Source: JALHST01 sp038316335 (GTDB lineage Bacteria > Bacteroidota > Bacteroidia > Flavobacteriales > Flavobacteriaceae). From it: a DNA stretch of 64,000 nt. The translations under genes were made by a program, and so were the position numbers. Below are positions 53,374-63,012 of the stretch, one piece after another; the first letter of the stretch is position 1; every line of letters begins with the position of its first letter. The stretch is from positions 248,001 through 312,000 of the forward strand of contig JBBQAM010000001.1 of assembly GCA_038316335.1 (NCBI GenBank), given 5' to 3'. The notes beneath the pieces are model-generated. The model was not told the DNA's origin, searched no databases, and saw nothing but the letters and a program-made list of their open reading frames with translations.

Positions 53374-53812
53374 AATCCAGGAATCCTAATTGTTTCATTA
53401 CCGTTATTCTGTCAAAAACTTGCGTATGGCCATTTATCAAATGGTCCTTGAAGTGATAAATTGTTATGCCTTTTGTGTTAATGTATTTTTTGGTAGGAGG
53501 ATATTCCCCGATCATTCCAAGGTTTGTCCCTGTTAATATCCAAGTTATGGCGACGTGATTTTCTTCAGGAATTGCAGATATAATTTCAAAATCCATATCT
53601 GGAAATGAGTTGAATGAAAAATTCAAGCGTTTTTTGAATTCTGAATGGGATACCGTTTTTCCTTCCCAAGGGTCTGCTGTGTCAAGATGAATCGTATATT
53701 CTGGATGGACATAGTCTTCAACTTTATCGAGATTCTTTTTATTCCATATTTCAGTCATAAATTCCCGTAGGAACGATTCTTTGTTCATCTTATGTTTATT
53801 AGCAAGGGCCAA
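53351..53812 (-). CDS. SnoaL-like ester cyclase-family protein
   Basis: A 153-residue NTF2-like protein. NKESFLREFMTEIWNKKNLDKVEDYVHPEYTIH matches the start of SnoaL-like polyketide-cyclase-type proteins, followed by FPDMDFEIISAIPEENHVAITWILTGTNLG and the C-terminal FDRITVMKQLGFL. The fold is a cone-shaped small-molecule pocket; its ligand is unknown here. It is transcribed with the GIY-YIG gene (23-base overlap). Confidence 0.75.
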   Translation of the reverse strand: MALANKHKMNKESFLREFMTEIWNKKNLDKVEDYVHPEYTIHLDTADPWEGKTVSHSEFKKRLNFSFNSFPDMDFEIISAIPEENHVAITWILTGTNLGMIGEYPPTKKYINTKGITIYHFKDHLINGHTQVFDRITVMKQLGFLDYENKKRN

Positions 53813-53929
53813 CTGTCACGTCTCTGTAGGCGTTGCAGTGACTATTCCGTTGGTATCTTCCGTTGAGCTAAAATAAGAAATTTCAATTCGCAAGCCAAGA
53901 GAGCAAATGACGATGGCGACTGTTCGCCA

Positions 53930-56191
53930 TTAATCTTTATCGATCCATAGCGGTACGATAATCCTGCTATCCGTATTTAGTTTCAATTGCAACGGAATCA
54001 TTGCATCGATTATCGATTCGGTACTTACATCCCTTCCCGTACCATAGTTGATTTGTGCATACGAATTTTTATTCCCAGTGATCACGATGACGATGCGACT
54101 GTCTTTTGAAATTTTTTTGCTGACAATTCTTGTGTTGTCAAAGGGTATGGTTGTTGCTGTATTGGGTGTCAATAGTTTTCGATGTTCCTTACTCGTTGCA
54201 TAACTTGCTCGCCCGATATAAAAGCTGAGGTGAAAATACCTGCCTTCCGGAGTCAATTCATACAGGGTTACCCCAAAGTCAAAATCCTTTTTATTGATTT
54301 CGACTTTCAATTCCCCTTTAAAGGATCCGTTTATGATCGTTTCTTTTTTGAAGGGTTCACTCATAAAAACAAGACCATCATTTAAATTGATGCTGTCTGC
54401 TATAATTGGCGAGGGGTAATATTCAATGTTGTTCATTATTGTTCGGTCCTTAAAATCTACCTCGAGTTGTAGGTCAACCGTACTTTTAGGTTTTAACGTG
54501 TCTAAACTATAACGTCCGTTATTCTTGTTCGGACTCAAATAGAAAACCAGTGAATCATTACTCATTTCTGAAAGCGATGCTGTATGCATCCATGTATTGG
54601 TGCCCATTACCTGAAAGTTCACCTTGTTTTTAAGTATGGCAGGTTTTTCCTTGCCTTTTAGGATGTAATCAAACCAATCAAATACAAGCCCCTGTTTTAT
54701 ATTCAACTGTGCCACCTCATCAATTTGATAGCCCCGTAAATTGGCACTAGGTCTTGATTGGGCACCCCAATGGTCATAAGGCCCAATTAATAGATAATGT
54801 GCTGCTTCCTTATTGTATTTTAAATGTTCTAAATAATAATACATGGCACCGCGCTGCCCATCGTCATAATATCCGGTCGTACTGAGAATCGGAATGTTGA
54901 TATGGGAAAACTCCTCCTTGTAGGGAATCATATTTTGCCAATAGGTATCGTACGACGGATGACTGATCCATTCATGAAAAACCGGACTGGGAGTTCCGTC
55001 AATACTATCCATTTTAGTATAGGCTTTGCCAGAAATGAACCAGGTATGCTCTAGATGATCCCATCTTTCGCGATCAAAATTAGCGGCAGTATCTAAAAAC
55101 TTAGTGTTCGTCACATAGGGGATCCATTTATAGGGAAAATTCAGAAAAACATTATTTTCCATTGGATCGTCGATACCCGGCGCCACTGATACGGAAGGAA
55201 CGATCGTTTTTAAGGCAGGATGCACCTTCTCCTTCATAGATGCCCATTGTGTAAAACCATTATAACTGCCTCCATACATGCCTACCTTGGCATTGTTCCA
55301 TTCTTGATGGCTGATCCAGTCAATGACCGCATAGACGTCTTTATACTCATGTTTAAAAGGTTCAATAGGATCTTTACTACCCCGTTTCCCTCTTGAGGTA
55401 GCCACTACGCCTGCATACCCTTTTGATGCGGCCAACAATGCATCGTTCAAATTCGACCCATCGGCATAAATTGAAAATACCAAAATGGCGGGCATTGGTG
55501 CTGTAGCTCGTTTGCGTGCGGTGATAACCGATATTTCTGCGCCGTCCCTGGCCGAGACGATGACCTCTTCCTTTATAAGATACCTTTTGTTTTCATCACG
55601 TTCAATTTCCTTAAAAACAACAGGTTCGGTCACCGTAAAAACATGGTATAGGAAATATGATTTTAAAAGTACGAAGGCTTCAGCGACTGATAAGGAGGTG
55701 CCGGAAATGTTTTTATACTTGGTCTCAAAATCATTCGTGAATTGCCCCACAGCGTCATAGGTTGTGAAAACATACGTAGCCGAATACGCTTGTTCATCAT
55801 TGCAATTGGCTAAATACGTTTTAAAGACCGACGCGTAGGTGTCGTTAAAAGTAGCCTTGGTTGCCATTTGCTTGATTTTCGCTTTTGAAAATAGTTCAAA
55901 GGGGATATACCCCGGGTGCCCATTGTTCATTGCTGAATTTTTTCTCAGCGATTGAATCGTTTTGATGGAAGCCTTATAATTACCGGCCAGTATTTCGATC
56001 ATATAAAGATCTTTTGGCTCAATTTCAAGCCTTCCTGCGTTGTTTAGTTTTAAATATTCTTTTGCAAGCTGATGCATTTCTATGGCCAAAGTTTCTGAGT
56101 TTGACCTGGCGCCTTTTTCAAATTTAAGTTCTTGAGCTAAAAGAGGCAGGTGTATAACTCCAAGAAGCAGGATAGCAACTAATTTTTTCAT
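53930..56191 (-). CDS. CocE/NonD-type S15 hydrolase
   Basis: A 753-residue secreted protein (signal MKKLVAILLLGVIHLPLLAQ). Residues about 60-190 form a helical leader. The alpha/beta-hydrolase domain begins near YLIKEEVIVSARDGAEISV and has the Ser nucleophile in GMYGGSYNGFTQW, the Asp region TTGYYDDGQRGAMYY and the His in GPYDHWGAQ. The C-terminal jelly-roll (about 560-750) is typical of X-Pro dipeptidyl-peptidase/CocE members, which cleave esters or peptides. It follows the lipoprotein gene by 8 bp, so both are likely one transcript. Confidence 0.8.
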   Translation of the reverse strand: MKKLVAILLLGVIHLPLLAQELKFEKGARSNSETLAIEMHQLAKEYLKLNNAGRLEIEPKDLYMIEILAGNYKASIKTIQSLRKNSAMNNGHPGYIPFELFSKAKIKQMATKATFNDTYASVFKTYLANCNDEQAYSATYVFTTYDAVGQFTNDFETKYKNISGTSLSVAEAFVLLKSYFLYHVFTVTEPVVFKEIERDENKRYLIKEEVIVSARDGAEISVITARKRATAPMPAILVFSIYADGSNLNDALLAASKGYAGVVATSRGKRGSKDPIEPFKHEYKDVYAVIDWISHQEWNNAKVGMYGGSYNGFTQWASMKEKVHPALKTIVPSVSVAPGIDDPMENNVFLNFPYKWIPYVTNTKFLDTAANFDRERWDHLEHTWFISGKAYTKMDSIDGTPSPVFHEWISHPSYDTYWQNMIPYKEEFSHINIPILSTTGYYDDGQRGAMYYYLEHLKYNKEAAHYLLIGPYDHWGAQSRPSANLRGYQIDEVAQLNIKQGLVFDWFDYILKGKEKPAILKNKVNFQVMGTNTWMHTASLSEMSNDSLVFYLSPNKNNGRYSLDTLKPKSTVDLQLEVDFKDRTIMNNIEYYPSPIIADSINLNDGLVFMSEPFKKETIINGSFKGELKVEINKKDFDFGVTLYELTPEGRYFHLSFYIGRASYATSKEHRKLLTPNTATTIPFDNTRIVSKKISKDSRIVIVITGNKNSYAQINYGTGRDVSTESIIDAMIPLQLKLNTDSRIIVPLWIDKD

Positions 56192-56199
56192 GTAATTTT

Positions 56200-56805
56200 T
56201 TATTGAACGCTCGAATAGTTGATTAATTCATTGATATACAGCCCCGCTCCATCATTTTGGGTGTGTTTTATGTATTTTTTAACTTCGGGCGCATACCACC
56301 AAATATCTTCGAGCTTCGCATCATAGCCCCTTGAATTTGTGATTCTGCCCGTGTACTCAATTTTATAGGCCATAAATTTTCCGGCGGCTACGGTCACCTC
56401 GTTAAATGATTTAACGGTTACATCTTGGCTGGTTTTCCCTGTGGTACCCTCATTATTTTCCCAATTCACCTCAAATTTCCATTTTTTACCCACTTTTAAG
56501 GGCCAATCATAAAAGGGGGTATCGCTCGGTTTTTGACCTAAAGTAGTCGCGATTTCAAGTGTATCGTTTCCATTGTTAAACCCTAAAACTCCATTATAGT
56601 CGACGACTTCTTGAAAATCCTCGCCTGCTGCCAGAATTTCGCCGTCTACAGAGCGTTGCCATTTCCATGTCCATTTCTCGCCAATTTTAAAATCGGTTTG
56701 TGTTGGTTCTTCAGTTGCTATATCTCCTACTTCAGCTTTGGGTGTGTTCTTGCAGGCATTAAAGGCCATGATTGCCATTAAAAATAGTACTGCTTGTTTT
56801 TTCAT
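56200..56805 (-). CDS. Lipoprotein of unknown function
   Basis: A 201-residue lipoprotein with lipobox AFNAC. The rest is beta-rich, with many Trp residues (GEKWTWKWQRSVDG, WPLKVGKKWKFEVNWENN, WWYAPEVKKYIKH), similar to small envelope proteins sometimes seen beside hydrolase genes. I do not recognise a family. It precedes the S15-type gene by 8 bp. Confidence 0.6.
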   Translation of the reverse strand: MKKQAVLFLMAIMAFNACKNTPKAEVGDIATEEPTQTDFKIGEKWTWKWQRSVDGEILAAGEDFQEVVDYNGVLGFNNGNDTLEIATTLGQKPSDTPFYDWPLKVGKKWKFEVNWENNEGTTGKTSQDVTVKSFNEVTVAAGKFMAYKIEYTGRITNSRGYDAKLEDIWWYAPEVKKYIKHTQNDGAGLYINELINYSSVQ

Positions 56806-56974
56806 GTTAAAAAAGTTTAATTTTTCTCAGATTGGCTCCGATACGTGTAATTAATATTTGTTTTTTTTGAAAGTAATCTTCCCATTATCAAGCTTTTTAA
56901 AGCTTAAATCAAGCGGTTATTTTCTTAAAAATCGGTTTGATTAAACTAGGCGTCCCAAGCGTATGTTTCTTTTT

Positions 56975-57694
56975 TTATAAACTGTTCCAATTTTTAAATT
57001 TGGCTGATTGCCGACTTGATACCTCCAAGGATTCTCCGCTGGTTAAGGTGATTTGGAGTTTGTTATTAAAGTGCGGATGAATTTCCTTAATGTATTGTGT
57101 GTTGATTATCTGACTCCTGTTAATTCTAAAAAAAACGGAGGGATCCAGCTTTTCTGCCAATAGGTTCAGCGAACGTTTGATCATTGCTTTCTCGTCCCCA
57201 AAAAACAAACGGGCATAATTGTCCATTGATTGAATGAGTCTGATATCGGTTAAAGGGATAAAAAAACATTTCTCACCGTCCTTGATAAAAATTTTGTGAT
57301 GCATGGGCAATGCGTCCCTCTTTGCTTCTCTTTTAGCAAAGCTTGCCTTGATCTTTTCAATGCTTACCCCAAAACGTTCCTCCCGCAAGGGTTTTACCAG
57401 ATAATCAATGGCGTTCACTTCAAAGGCCTTAACGGCATACTGATCATAGGCTGTGGTAAATACTACTTCTGGAATTATGGTGAGTTCTTCCAATAAATCA
57501 AAACCCGATTTTTCCGGCATATGGATATCTAAAAAAATCAGATCTGGTCGTTCCTTTTCTATCAAAACAATGGCATCATCTGCATTAGCGGCTTCTCCAA
57601 GTACCACAAATTCAGGATAATTTGACAGGGCCCTTTTGACTTCTTCTCGGGCCAATCGCTCATCATCGATAATTAGTGTCTTATACATAGTCAT
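56975..57694 (-). CDS. LytTR-family response regulator
   Basis: A 239-residue response regulator. The receiver domain has LIIDDERLAREE, the phospho-accepting Asp56 in LIFLDIHMPEKSG and TTAYDQYAVKAFEVNAIDYLVKP. The C-terminal LytTR DNA-binding domain covers about 130-239 (FIKDGEKCFFIPLTDIRLI, RINRSQIINTQYI). Its start overlaps the sensor kinase stop by one base, giving a LytS/LytT-type pair. Confidence 0.9.
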   Translation of the reverse strand: MTMYKTLIIDDERLAREEVKRALSNYPEFVVLGEAANADDAIVLIEKERPDLIFLDIHMPEKSGFDLLEELTIIPEVVFTTAYDQYAVKAFEVNAIDYLVKPLREERFGVSIEKIKASFAKREAKRDALPMHHKIFIKDGEKCFFIPLTDIRLIQSMDNYARLFFGDEKAMIKRSLNLLAEKLDPSVFFRINRSQIINTQYIKEIHPHFNNKLQITLTSGESLEVSSRQSAKFKNWNSL

Positions 57695-58779
57695 TATTTG
57701 TGCATTGGAATGATTAAGGTTGCCGTTACCTGGTCTTCAATTTCATTTGCCAAGGTAAAACTGGCCTCACCATTGTACTGTAATAACAATCTTTTTGTTA
57801 GGTTTTTAATCCCTATACCGGCTTCGACACCATGGTCTACCAAATTTCCGGGGTTTTGAACGACAATCTCAAGCTTTTGGTTTTTTTCTATTATAGACAA
57901 TTTAATGACTCCTCCTTTTTTTCGTTTATCGATACCGTGTTTAATGGCATTCTCCACCATAAGCTGAATGCTTAAGGGCATGATCATGTATTTTTCCAAG
58001 CTGTGATCCATTGTAAGCGACATAATCAGACGCTCTTCAAATCGCACCTTCTCAAGTTCAACATAGTCTTTTACCAACCCCAATTCATCTTTAATAGGTA
58101 TAAACGAAGCATCTTTTTCATAAAGAGAAGAGCGTAGAATATCAGATAATAAATCAATGGCCCTTCTGGCAGTTTTCGGATTTTCAATGACCAAAGACTT
58201 AATGGAGTTGAGTGAATTAAATAAAAAATGAGGATTCAATTGTTGCGATAAATTGTCTAATTGGGCCTGTTTGGCGATTATTGAAAGATCTGCATTTTGC
58301 TTCGCAGTTTCAATATCCTTCCTATAGTAATGGTACAAATGATAGGCCAGGATCCAAATAGCCATTAATCGTAGACCGGTTAAAAAAACAGGATCCCAAT
58401 ATTTTAATGATTCCCATAAATCAACGTCTTTGCCCCCGAAAAAAGCCCAGTAGCAATACCATTTTAAATCTACCATTACCATATATAATCCTGCTAAAAG
58501 GATTATGGAAGGAATACTTCTTACCAACAATTGCGGCAAGCTAAGCGCGTTCCAATTAAATTTTAAGGCAAAGAACCGATAACCATGTGTTAATGCTATT
58601 CCGATTGAAATGTCGAGTATATAGTTGAGGAAGGTAAATAAGTATCCGTAATCATCTCTATAAAACACCACATATGCCCAATAAATGGAGACCGTTCCCC
58701 ATCCTAAAAGCTGGCATTTCCAATACAAGGAAATGAACTTGCTAGTTGCCATTTTTTCGAATCTGCTCATTGATACCAC
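57694..58779 (-). CDS. LytS-type sensor histidine kinase
   Basis: A 361-residue membrane kinase. Four to five hydrophobic segments fill the first 150 residues. The kinase core follows: QLNPHFLFNSLNSIKSLV (phosphorylatable His of the His_kinase family) and, in the ATPase domain, MVENAIKHGIDKRKKGG and GIGIKNLTKRL. It signals to the LytTR regulator encoded directly downstream. The stimulus is unknown, as the membrane part carries no recognisable sensory domain. Confidence 0.9.
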   Translation of the reverse strand: MVSMSRFEKMATSKFISLYWKCQLLGWGTVSIYWAYVVFYRDDYGYLFTFLNYILDISIGIALTHGYRFFALKFNWNALSLPQLLVRSIPSIILLAGLYMVMVDLKWYCYWAFFGGKDVDLWESLKYWDPVFLTGLRLMAIWILAYHLYHYYRKDIETAKQNADLSIIAKQAQLDNLSQQLNPHFLFNSLNSIKSLVIENPKTARRAIDLLSDILRSSLYEKDASFIPIKDELGLVKDYVELEKVRFEERLIMSLTMDHSLEKYMIMPLSIQLMVENAIKHGIDKRKKGGVIKLSIIEKNQKLEIVVQNPGNLVDHGVEAGIGIKNLTKRLLLQYNGEASFTLANEIEDQVTATLIIPMHK

Positions 58780-58957
58780 AAAGTAAAAGGATACTTGGGG
58801 AACAAAAAAGGAAAAGTACAGGAGCGTGAATATCGGGAAGTTAACGTATTAAGATAGGAAGGGGAATTGCTTGCTTTATGAAAATCATAGATTTTGGGGT
58901 AAGGATCGGTTGGGCAGCATTGCGTTGGCATAAAGCCCAACCGTATTCGAATCCCTA

Positions 58958-59539
58958 TTAGTGTCTGTCTACCGTGTAATTCAGTTCAGTTACACCGCAA
59001 TTAAATTGTCGGGTATTCAATAGTTTTAGGTTTATTTTGTCTTTGATGCCTTTAAACAACGGAATGCCCATTCCAAGAATAATGGGGTTAACAAACAGCC
59101 AGTACCCGTCAATTAAGTTTTGTTGGATCAGGGAATGTGTTGCCGTCGGGCTACCAAAAAGCAAGATATCTTCCCCCGCTTGTTGTTTTATGTTATGTAT
59201 GCAGTCTGAAAGGTTGTCGCTGATAATTCTTGTATTGGTCAAATCAGCGTCTTTCATTGTTTTTGATAAAACAACTTTTTGAACATTGGCATACCACTTT
59301 GAATGTTCAACGTCATGCTTGCTCGCTGTCGGCTTTTCGCCTGCTGTAGGCCAGTAATTTTCCATCATCTCATAGGTTACGCGCCCATATAATGCCGTAT
59401 CGCCTTCGATTATGCGCTTCCCGACATACTCAAAGATTTCTTCATCAACTTTAATCCAGTCCATTTCTCCGTTCGGTCCTGCTACAAAACCGTCAAGGGA
59501 TACGTGCATAAAAGAAATTATTTTTCTCATAGGGTTCAA
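58958..59539 (-). CDS. Dihydrofolate reductase-family (RibD C-terminal-like) protein
   Basis: A 193-residue cytosolic protein with the DHFR/RibD-like fold: MHVSLDGFVAGPNGEMDWI, ALYGRVTYEMMENYWP, and GEDILLFGSPTATHSLIQQNLID. These small reductases bind NADPH, but most have unknown substrates; they are not the essential folate enzyme. The first ATG (59539) lies three codons before an equally good one at 59530. No operon partner is evident. Confidence 0.8.
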   Translation of the reverse strand: MNPMRKIISFMHVSLDGFVAGPNGEMDWIKVDEEIFEYVGKRIIEGDTALYGRVTYEMMENYWPTAGEKPTASKHDVEHSKWYANVQKVVLSKTMKDADLTNTRIISDNLSDCIHNIKQQAGEDILLFGSPTATHSLIQQNLIDGYWLFVNPIILGMGIPLFKGIKDKINLKLLNTRQFNCGVTELNYTVDRH

Positions 59540-59697
59540 TTTTTTTATGGGGTTATGGCTTTTTTACTGCCTATTTACAAGGACCACCAAAGTTTATGCA
59601 AATGAATCATAGCGGTTTGTAGGGTGCTTTACTTAAAGGTCACAAAAGTGTTGTTGCCAGTAACCTTTCGTTCTTAATTCATTCGAAACCGTTCGCA

Positions 59698-61770
59698 TTA
59701 CTTTAGTTTCATTAGCAAATAGGAAAAGGTCATGGCATTCATTTTGGCGCGTTGTTCATTTGTTGAAGAGCCTGCATGGCCCCCTTCGGTATTTTCGTAA
59801 TAATAGGTTTTATACCCCATATCATTCATTTTAGCAACCATTTTCCGGGTATGCCCAGGGTGTACACGATCATCACGGGTAGAGGTGTAAAAAAATACTT
59901 CAGGGTAGGCTATGCCTTCTTTAAGGTTGTGATAGGGGGAATATTTTTTAATATAGTCCCATTCTTCAGGAACATCAGGATTTCCGTACTCGCCCATCCA
60001 ACTAGCGCCTGCCAATAGTTTGTTATAGCGTTGCATATCTAACAGCGGCACTTGACAAACCACTGCATTGTATAGGTCAGGACGTTGCGTAAAGGCAACA
60101 CCCACTAACAGACCCCCATTACTGCCACCCATAACCCCTAAATGTTGTGGGGAGGTTATTTTTTGGGATATCAAGTCCTCAGAAACGGCATAAAGATCAT
60201 CAAAAACATTTTGTCGTTTTTCCTTCATGCCATCTTGATGCCATTTTGGACCATATTCACCCCCACCTCGAATATTGGCCAATACAAAAACGCCGCCTTT
60301 ATCAAGCCACGATACACCATAGGTTGAAGCATAAAAGGGTGATATGGAAATTTCGAAACCACCATACGCATACACTAGGGTCGGGTTCATGCCATCAGCT
60401 TTCAAATCTTTGGCGGCTACCATAAAATAGGGGATCATCGTGCCATCTTTTGATTTGGCTTTATATTGATTAACGCTATATTTATTGGCATCAAAGAAGG
60501 CGGGTAATGATTTGTATGCCTCAAAAGTGTTGTTGGCGGCATCTGCAAAATACAACGTAGATGGGGTGATAAAGTTTTCAAAATCAAAAAAATAGTTGTC
60601 TGAAAGGTCATTGGTAGCTACAATCGAAATGGTTCCCAATGTGGGTGCAGCCACTTTTTGACTACTCCACAATCCGTTGTTAAACGAATAAATGTATAAT
60701 TGCCCGGTAACATTGGTCAAAAGGTTGACGAGTAATTTATTTTTGGTAGTTGAAACGGCTGAAATACTTGAAAATTCGTCGGGTTCGAGGATTACTTTTA
60801 TATCCTTATTCCCTTTTAACAATTCGGTAAAATTGAGACTTAAAAGTGTTCCGATTTTATAGGTTTTCGAAGCTACGGTCCAATCTGATTTTAATTGAAT
60901 GACCAATTGATTGTTTAAAATGGCTTTTGTTTCGCAATCTTCTGGAATCGCTAATTTGATAATTTTATTATCCTTCCAAATTGATGTAATGACAGAAAAA
61001 GTAGTCAAATATCTGCTAATCAATGTGTATTCCTTGGTATCATCGCGCAGAACCCTACCCCATGTGCCAATATCAGTGGATTCACCCTTATAAATTAATT
61101 GCGCCTCTTTTAGCGGGGTCCCTCGCTTCCATACCTTTACTTGGCTTGGGTACCCAGATGTAGTCATCGCATCTTCCCCAAAATCAGTTGAAACAATCAA
61201 GGTGTTTTCATCTAAATAGCTGGCAGCGCCTTTAGCCTCCGGCAAATAAAAGCCGTCTTCTATAAATGTTTTTGTGTCAACATCGAACTCCTTAATAAAA
61301 ACCGCATCGCCCCCGCCTTTTGAAAGTTCAATCAAGAAACGCTTGTATGACGGGTACAATCCGCTCACTCCTTTGTACACCCATTTTATATCCTCTTTTT
61401 TTGATAGCGCGTCTATATCAAGTAATGTTTCCCAATTTAAGGTTCCACTAGTATAATCGGTTAAAAGGCATCTTCGCCAAATACCTCTTTCATGGTCCTT
61501 GTCTTTCCAGAAATTATAAACGAAGTTGCCGTGAATCGTCGGATATGCAATGCGCTCCGAAGAATTGTAAATCCCCAAACTTTTGTCGTAGATGTCCTGA
61601 TAGTCTTTTTCACTACTCAATGTATCAAAGGTGGCTTCACTTTGACTATGAACGAATTCCAAGGCCTTTTCTCCATCAACTTCTTCCAACCAGAGGTAGT
61701 GGTCTTCCTGCGCGTGACTCATTTGACTAATTCCGAACAAGGTCAACAATACGAATAGGTTTTTTTTCAT
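59698..61770 (-). CDS. Secreted prolyl-oligopeptidase-family (S9) peptidase
   Basis: From the ATG at 61770 the protein has 690 residues and begins with the signal MKKNLFVLLTLFGISQMSHAQ; an upstream in-frame ATG at 61815 would hide it. An N-terminal seven-bladed propeller precedes the alpha/beta-hydrolase domain with the Ser nucleophile in GVMGGSNGGLLVG, Asp in TSTRDDRVHPGHT and His in TEGGHAGSS. The family cleaves after Pro in short peptides. ANIRGGGEYGPKWHQDG is the usual oligopeptidase marker. It probably acts in the periplasm on imported peptides. Confidence 0.9.
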   Translation of the reverse strand: MKKNLFVLLTLFGISQMSHAQEDHYLWLEEVDGEKALEFVHSQSEATFDTLSSEKDYQDIYDKSLGIYNSSERIAYPTIHGNFVYNFWKDKDHERGIWRRCLLTDYTSGTLNWETLLDIDALSKKEDIKWVYKGVSGLYPSYKRFLIELSKGGGDAVFIKEFDVDTKTFIEDGFYLPEAKGAASYLDENTLIVSTDFGEDAMTTSGYPSQVKVWKRGTPLKEAQLIYKGESTDIGTWGRVLRDDTKEYTLISRYLTTFSVITSIWKDNKIIKLAIPEDCETKAILNNQLVIQLKSDWTVASKTYKIGTLLSLNFTELLKGNKDIKVILEPDEFSSISAVSTTKNKLLVNLLTNVTGQLYIYSFNNGLWSSQKVAAPTLGTISIVATNDLSDNYFFDFENFITPSTLYFADAANNTFEAYKSLPAFFDANKYSVNQYKAKSKDGTMIPYFMVAAKDLKADGMNPTLVYAYGGFEISISPFYASTYGVSWLDKGGVFVLANIRGGGEYGPKWHQDGMKEKRQNVFDDLYAVSEDLISQKITSPQHLGVMGGSNGGLLVGVAFTQRPDLYNAVVCQVPLLDMQRYNKLLAGASWMGEYGNPDVPEEWDYIKKYSPYHNLKEGIAYPEVFFYTSTRDDRVHPGHTRKMVAKMNDMGYKTYYYENTEGGHAGSSTNEQRAKMNAMTFSYLLMKLK

Positions 61771-61977
61771 GGTTTTAATTTTTGCAAGGCGTTTAATTGG
61801 TTTTTCAGGCAGCATGGCTCCTGTTTGTCACACGATTACTAGCGGATTACTAGCTACTGCCTTTCGGTTTACAAGATATTCAAATAAATCAAATAAGCGG
61901 TTCGAATGATCGCTCAGACTGCTTTTGTTTTTAACATATTCTTTGTTGTGCCGTCGTTATTCTTCTTAAGAATATCA

Positions 61978-62109
61978 TCATTTTATAGTTGCTTCAATTC
62001 GTTCCAAAGTATCCCTTAAATATTGTTCCGATCGCCTGTTTTGATTCATGCCTTCCCAACAATCCAAGGCATTTTTAGAAGCTGTTGGTGCCTTGTGTGC
62101 CGTTTTCAT
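61978..62109 (-). CDS. Possible small protein of 43 residues
   Basis: A short frame from the ATG at 62109 encodes a charged, helix-prone peptide (MKTAHKAPTASKNALDCWEG, then a segment with RRSEQYLRDTLERIEATIK). Its start overlaps the stop of a second short frame in ATGA fashion, as in coupled genes. It may be a true small protein or the end of a decayed gene whose frame was broken at this overlap. No family is recognised. Confidence 0.25.
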   Translation of the reverse strand: MKTAHKAPTASKNALDCWEGMNQNRRSEQYLRDTLERIEATIK

Positions 62110-62183
62110 CGTAGCAGGCACTTTTGAATTTCACGAACTTCTTTAATCAAAACGAACTCCCTGAAAATGGAGACGATTTGCAT
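62106..62183 (-). CDS. Possible 25-residue upstream peptide
   Basis: A 25-codon frame from the ATG at 62183 (MQIVSIFREFVLIKEVREI and on) ends in the ATGA overlap with the 43-residue frame. It reads like an amphipathic helix. The pair could be a leader plus small gene, or one gene broken by a frameshift. Confidence 0.2.
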   Translation of the reverse strand: MQIVSIFREFVLIKEVREIQKCLLR

Positions 62184-62241
62184 TTAAAATAGTACATTTA
62201 AAATTAAATACGCCAATGTCAGAAAAGGTACCTTGTTCTAA

Positions 62242-63012
62242 ATGAAAGCTCATAAAACCATAGCGGCAGGGAATATTCGGCATAAACCGTGGGTAAAGGC
62301 TTCCCATTGGATTGTGACCCTCGGTTTTTTGCTACTTGTCTTTAGCGGTATTGAGATACTAATGGTTCACCCCAGACTCTATTGGGGCGAAGTGGGCAAT
62401 GAATTGACACCGGCTTTGGTTGAATTCCCGATTAGCCGCAACTACCAACGTAGCGATTGGGAAATGGAAGTACCATTTTATGAGACCAAAAATTCACCTG
62501 TAAGCGCAGGTCGAAACCATGATGATTTGATGTTCAATCAAAATGGATGGGGTAGGAGTCTTCATTTTTTAGCTGCATGGTGCCTAGTGGTTTCGGGTTT
62601 TAGCTACTTGCTTCTGGGTGTTTTTAGTGGTCACTTTCGATACCATATATGGCCTAAACTTAAAGAACTAGCGCCCCATCGCCTTTGGCAAGATCTAAAA
62701 GATCATTTTAAAATGAAGATTGCCCCACCTACTGGAGGGCCGAATTATGGAATATTACAAAAACTAGCCTATTTTGCAATTATCTTCATAGCATTGCCCT
62801 TGGCAGTTATAACTGGCTTTGCGATGTCTCCGGCCATCACTGCGGGGTATCCGATTCTTCTAAAAATATTCGGAGGTTTTCAATCGGCTCGAACGATCCA
62901 TTTCTTTACTTCGTTAGCACTTGAGATTTTTTTGATGATACATATATTGATGATCGTTATGTCTGGGTTTAAACAACAGATACGTTTTATGACCATAGGA
63001 AAGCCAAAATGA
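62242..63012 (+). CDS. Cytochrome b561-type membrane subunit
   Basis: A 256-residue membrane protein with four to five hydrophobic segments and the haem-ligand His residues expected of the cytochrome b561/thiosulfate-reductase b group: VKASHWIVTLGFLLLVFSG, WGRSLHFLAAWCLVVSG and ARTIHFFTSLALEIFLMIHIL. It overlaps the sulfite-oxidase-type gene by 4 bases (ATGA). It likely feeds electrons from the quinone pool to, or takes them from, that exported enzyme. Confidence 0.85.
   Translation: MKAHKTIAAGNIRHKPWVKASHWIVTLGFLLLVFSGIEILMVHPRLYWGEVGNELTPALVEFPISRNYQRSDWEMEVPFYETKNSPVSAGRNHDDLMFNQNGWGRSLHFLAAWCLVVSGFSYLLLGVFSGHFRYHIWPKLKELAPHRLWQDLKDHFKMKIAPPTGGPNYGILQKLAYFAIIFIALPLAVITGFAMSPAITAGYPILLKIFGGFQSARTIHFFTSLALEIFLMIHILMIVMSGFKQQIRFMTIGKPK

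Larger units (their letters stand above)
61771..62241. other. Intergenic region containing two very short overlapping ORFs
   Basis: Beyond the short reverse-strand ORF pair annotated at 61978-62183 I see no promoter or structured element I can defend. The flanking S9 and cytochrome b genes run in opposite directions. Confidence 0.4.

Noticed and set aside
16958..59798. TATTTTCGT as a locus-wide regulatory motif (16958, 36274, 37500, 41838, 41920)
   Set aside because: Five intergenic copies looked promising, but another copy lies inside the S9 peptidase gene (59790-59798), and one or two copies are expected by chance at this base composition. I did not count the whole window.
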